DNA of 8,463 nucleotides from Mageeibacillus sp. UBA5438 (GTDB taxonomy: Bacteria > Bacillota > Clostridia > Saccharofermentanales > DTU023), in the NCBI GenBank assembly GCA_002427535.1, contig DIRK01000012.1:6110-14572 (forward strand). Direction: 5' to 3'. Position numbers and translations under genes: made by a program. Of the stretch, positions 6,127 to 8,463 are shown piece by piece. The first letter of the stretch is position 1. The number at the start of each line of letters is the position of its first letter. The notes below the pieces were generated by a model. That model saw only the letters and a program-made list of their open reading frames with translations. It was not told where the DNA came from and did no database searches.

Positions 6127-7060
6127 AGCAGTCGATTGGTCAGAAGAAGAACTTGCCGAAGATTTCATTGAAGAACCGGGATTTCCGGTCTGCGCGGTTC
6201 GCGAAGAAGACATCACCGACGAAGCACTTGATTGGCCCGGTACAAGGGGCGACGATCATGTGCTATTGGTGGGGGTGAGGCTTCACGGGCGTGGCAAAAT
6301 TTACCACTTCTCTCCGGCAGACTATACGATCAGGCGCGGTGACTATGTCATTGTGGAGACCTCTCAGGGAATTGAGATGGGCGTTGCGGCGGATTGGCCT
6401 CAATACTTGCCGAAGAATTCTTTAAAGAGCCCTTTGAAAAAGATTTTGCGCCTTGCGTCAAACGATGACCTGATGCATTACGAAGAAAATAAGCTTTTGG
6501 AGGAAGAGGCGCTTGTCACGGCCAAGGAACGCGTCCAGCATTACGGCCTTGATATGACCTTGATCGATGTGGAATACCGCTTCGATAACCGCAAGATTAC
6601 CTTCTTTTTTACCGCGGACGGCCGCGTCGATTTCCGCGAGCTGGTGCGCGACTTGGCGTCGCTTTTCCGCACGCGGATTGAACTGCGTCAAATCGGCGTG
6701 CGCGATGAGGCCTGCATGATCGGCGGCCTCGGTATCTGCGGGCGAGAGTTGTGCTGCAGCACCTTCTTACATGAGTTTAAGCCTGTGTCGATCAGGATGG
6801 CCAAGGACCAGAATCTTTCGATGAATCCGTCGAAAATTTCAGGGACTTGTGGCCGGCTGCTTTGCTGCTTGAACTATGAGCACCATGTCTACACAGAAGC
6901 CAAGAAAAAAATGCCCGCTAAGAATGCCCGCGTCACGACACCTGAGGGCGTAGGTGCTGTGGAGGATGTGGATCTTTTAAGGGAAACCGTCACAGTCCGG
7001 CTTGAGCGGGGAAATGAAAAAAGTATTGTGACCTACCCCCTCTCAGAAATCACCCGTTAA
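6110..7060 (+). CDS. ricT: RicT / YaaT, PSP1-domain protein
   Basis: In B. subtilis RicT joins RicA and RicF in a complex that carries iron-sulfur clusters, steers RNase Y-dependent mRNA maturation and affects sporulation, competence and biofilm control. The family core is clear from about residue 51 (VLLVGVRLHGRGKIYHF) and includes the cysteine signature C202, C210, C215-C216, then C247 and C252-C253 in GTCGRLLCCLNYE. Ahead of the core is a 49-residue acidic extension with 18 Asp/Glu against 3 Arg, which is longer than I expect for the family. The frame is closed upstream by TAG at 6092, so GTG 6110 is the earliest start, but it lacks a well-placed Shine-Dalgarno; GTG 6260, with AAGGGG ten bases before it, would give the core alone. 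The position after holB is as in B. subtilis. Confidence 0.94.
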   Translation: MNEQDRAVDWSEEELAEDFIEEPGFPVCAVREEDITDEALDWPGTRGDDHVLLVGVRLHGRGKIYHFSPADYTIRRGDYVIVETSQGIEMGVAADWPQYLPKNSLKSPLKKILRLASNDDLMHYEENKLLEEEALVTAKERVQHYGLDMTLIDVEYRFDNRKITFFFTADGRVDFRELVRDLASLFRTRIELRQIGVRDEACMIGGLGICGRELCCSTFLHEFKPVSIRMAKDQNLSMNPSKISGTCGRLLCCLNYEHHVYTEAKKKMPAKNARVTTPEGVGAVEDVDLLRETVTVRLERGNEKSIVTYPLSEITR

Positions 7061-7067
7061 CTACGAC

Positions 7068-7865
7068 ATGGGCGTGCCGCTTGTTTTCGACTTGCAGCGC
7101 TTTTCGGTCCATGACGGTCCCGGAATCCGCACGACGGTCTTTTTTAAAGGCTGTCCCTTAGCCTGCGAGTGGTGCCATAACCCGGAAAGTCAGTCCTACC
7201 TCCCCGAGAAGATGAGGGATCAGGACGGTGTGCTTCGCATGGCGGGAGAAACTTATGAACTGGACGATCTCGTCTCTTTTTTGGAGCGTGATCTTCTTTT
7301 TTATGAGCAATCAAAAGGCGGCGTGACCTTGTCGGGGGGCGAGCCGATGGCGCAGGATATTTTGTTCATTCGAGAACTTCTTAAACGCCTGAAAGACAAA
7401 GGGATTTCCACCGCGATCGATACGTCGGGTTTTGCGCCCTATGAGAACTTTCAGCGTGTTTTGCCTTTTACTGATTTATTTCTTTACGATTTAAAATGGA
7501 TGGACGATGAAAAACACCGTTTGTTCACGGGGGAGTCCAACCAAATCATTTTGGAAAATCTCCGCAGTTTGAGTGAAGACGGGGCTACGATTTGTCTGCG
7601 ATTGCCGCTTCTAGCGTCTCTCAATGATTCCATCGAAACGATGCAGGCGATACAACAGTGGTTAAAGGATCATGATGTGAAGATCCACAGTGTGAACTTA
7701 CTGCCCTACCACGCGCACGCCAAAGGAAAGTATCGGGCGCTCCATAAAAAATGGAAAACATTTAAGGCGCCCGAGCCCTCTCATCTCGAAACACTTGTGA
7801 AGTTATGGCAGAATGCTGGATACAGGACCGGTATGGGTGGCATGATGACGGGAGAGCACTTATGA
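7068..7865 (+). CDS. Glycyl-radical enzyme activating enzyme (radical SAM, PflA-like)
   Basis: This radical-SAM enzyme uses a [4Fe-4S] cluster and S-adenosylmethionine to place the glycyl radical on its partner enzyme, encoded directly downstream. At 265 residues it shows the family start FSVHDGPGIRTTVFFKGC, the cluster motif CPLACEWC (C29, C33, C36), the SAM-binding LSGGEP (88-93), IDTSG (117-121) and YDLK (140-143). The only other cysteine is C176. The WCHNPESQS stretch and FYEQSKGGVTLSGGEP resemble activases of the larger class, which carry a ferredoxin-like insert with extra cysteine clusters between these points; here that segment is short and has no cysteine. It begins seven bases after the ricT stop without a clear Shine-Dalgarno and ends in an ATGA overlap with the glycyl radical enzyme, so it is probably coupled to both. 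Confidence 0.94.
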   Translation: MGVPLVFDLQRFSVHDGPGIRTTVFFKGCPLACEWCHNPESQSYLPEKMRDQDGVLRMAGETYELDDLVSFLERDLLFYEQSKGGVTLSGGEPMAQDILFIRELLKRLKDKGISTAIDTSGFAPYENFQRVLPFTDLFLYDLKWMDDEKHRLFTGESNQIILENLRSLSEDGATICLRLPLLASLNDSIETMQAIQQWLKDHDVKIHSVNLLPYHAHAKGKYRALHKKWKTFKAPEPSHLETLVKLWQNAGYRTGMGGMMTGEHL

Positions 7866-8463
7866 GTCAAGAGGTAAGACGTGAACGCGGTTCGACTGAT
7901 AGGATCAGGGCGCTTCGAAAACGAAGTGTTGAATCGACGCCCTCCCTTTCGATGGAGCGCGCGGTGCTTCTGACAGAAGCGTACCAACGTTACGAAGGGA
8001 CTTGTTCGCCGCCTGTGTTGCGGGGCAAGGCGTTTTTGCACCTGATGGAACAGCGCACGCTGCATTTGGAAAAAGATACCCTGATCGCCGGCGAAAAGGG
8101 GCATAAGCCTTGGGCGGCGCCGACTTTCCCGGAGCTTTGCTGTCATTCGTTAGACGATTTGTCGAACATGAATGACCGTGAGCATGTGTTTTTTAAAGTG
8201 TCCGAAGAGGATCGAAAAATCCAAGAAAATCTTATTATTCCCTATTGGCGGGAGCGCGCCATGATGACCCGCATGAACGCGATGCTTCCCAAAGCGTGGC
8301 ACGATCTTTTCCATGCGGGCCTTTTTACGGAATTTTTAATGCAGCGCGGTCCCGGGCATACGGTCGCGGACGGTAAGATCTACGAAAAGGGTTATCTCGA
8401 TTTCATCGATGACATTGACCGGGAAATTCGATCACTTGATTTTAATAATGACATGGACGCCTT
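7862..8463 (+). CDS. Glycyl radical enzyme, HypD/glycerol dehydratase-like (3' partial)
   Basis: The first 200 residues are present; the family is usually about 780-850 residues, so the active-site Cys/Glu and the C-terminal glycyl radical loop are off the window. The start is secure: GGGAG at 7850-7854 lies seven bases before the ATG, which overlaps the activase stop as ATGA. Family signs are RIRALRKRS (14-22), SMERAVLLTEAYQRYEG (30-46), LIAGEKG (74-80), PTFPELCCHSLDDL (87-100), VSEEDRK (113-119), IIPYWRER (125-132) and FLMQRGPGHTVADGKIYEKGYLDF (158-181, split here only by reading). From memory of the family these most resemble trans-4-hydroxy-L-proline dehydratase and the glycerol/propanediol dehydratases rather than pyruvate formate-lyase. 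Substrate cannot be fixed from this part. No stop or frameshift is seen up to the window edge. Confidence 0.9.
   Translation, partial: MSQEVRRERGSTDRIRALRKRSVESTPSLSMERAVLLTEAYQRYEGTCSPPVLRGKAFLHLMEQRTLHLEKDTLIAGEKGHKPWAAPTFPELCCHSLDDLSNMNDREHVFFKVSEEDRKIQENLIIPYWRERAMMTRMNAMLPKAWHDLFHAGLFTEFLMQRGPGHTVADGKIYEKGYLDFIDDIDREIRSLDFNNDMDA

Noticed and set aside
7002..7029. TTGAGC-N16-TATTGT as a promoter for the activase
   Set aside because: Each box matches the consensus at only four of six positions and it lies inside ricT; this is within chance expectation.
7781..8146. Minus-strand open frame across the activase/enzyme junction
   Set aside because: It overlaps two well-supported genes with an ATGA junction and shows no recognisable domain.

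Overview
The window looks like a chromosomal segment of an anaerobic Firmicutes (Clostridia-like) bacterium. The main evidence is the block Orn/Lys/Arg-type decarboxylase – tmk – darA – holB – ricT, which matches the Bacillus subtilis yaaO–tmk–yaaQ–(yaaR)–holB–yaaT region. DarA (a cyclic-di-AMP-binding PII-like protein) and RicT are largely Firmicutes markers. A glycyl-radical enzyme with its radical-SAM activase points to an anaerobic lifestyle. Base composition looks near 50 % GC by eye. Every gene I can support is on the + strand, and I see no RNA gene, IS element or CRISPR array.

Bases 1-1083 hold the 3' four fifths of clpX, closed by a clear Rho-independent terminator. Bases 1117-2518 hold two accessory genes. 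One is an atypical protein kinase with DFQ in place of DFG. The other is a very basic, probably disordered 160-residue protein with a heptad-patterned C-terminal helix. I cannot assign a function to the second.

Bases 2524-3945 encode a PLP-dependent decarboxylase of the compact YaaO/SpeA type. An 80-base gap follows, with an extended -10 promoter candidate and nested palindromes, one of which covers the TTG start of tmk. From 4026 to 7060 lie thymidylate kinase, DarA, DNA polymerase III delta-prime and RicT, closely packed and partly overlapping. Several of these starts are non-ATG or lack a good ribosome binding site.

Only 7 bases after ricT come a glycyl-radical-enzyme activase (265 aa) and, overlapping it by ATGA, the first 200 residues of its glycyl radical enzyme, which runs off the window. 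The enzyme fragment resembles the trans-4-hydroxy-L-proline dehydratase / glycerol dehydratase branch, but its substrate-defining residues are outside the window. The activase has the ordinary radical-SAM cluster but lacks the ferredoxin-like cysteine-rich insert common in activases of this type.

The housekeeping genes supply dTMP phosphorylation, clamp loading, c-di-AMP sensing and mRNA maturation. The flanking genes look like lineage-specific additions. The points most worth a second look are the kinase/basic-protein pair, the palindromic tmk start and the insert-less activase fused to a housekeeping operon. I do not see clear evidence of a wholly new system.
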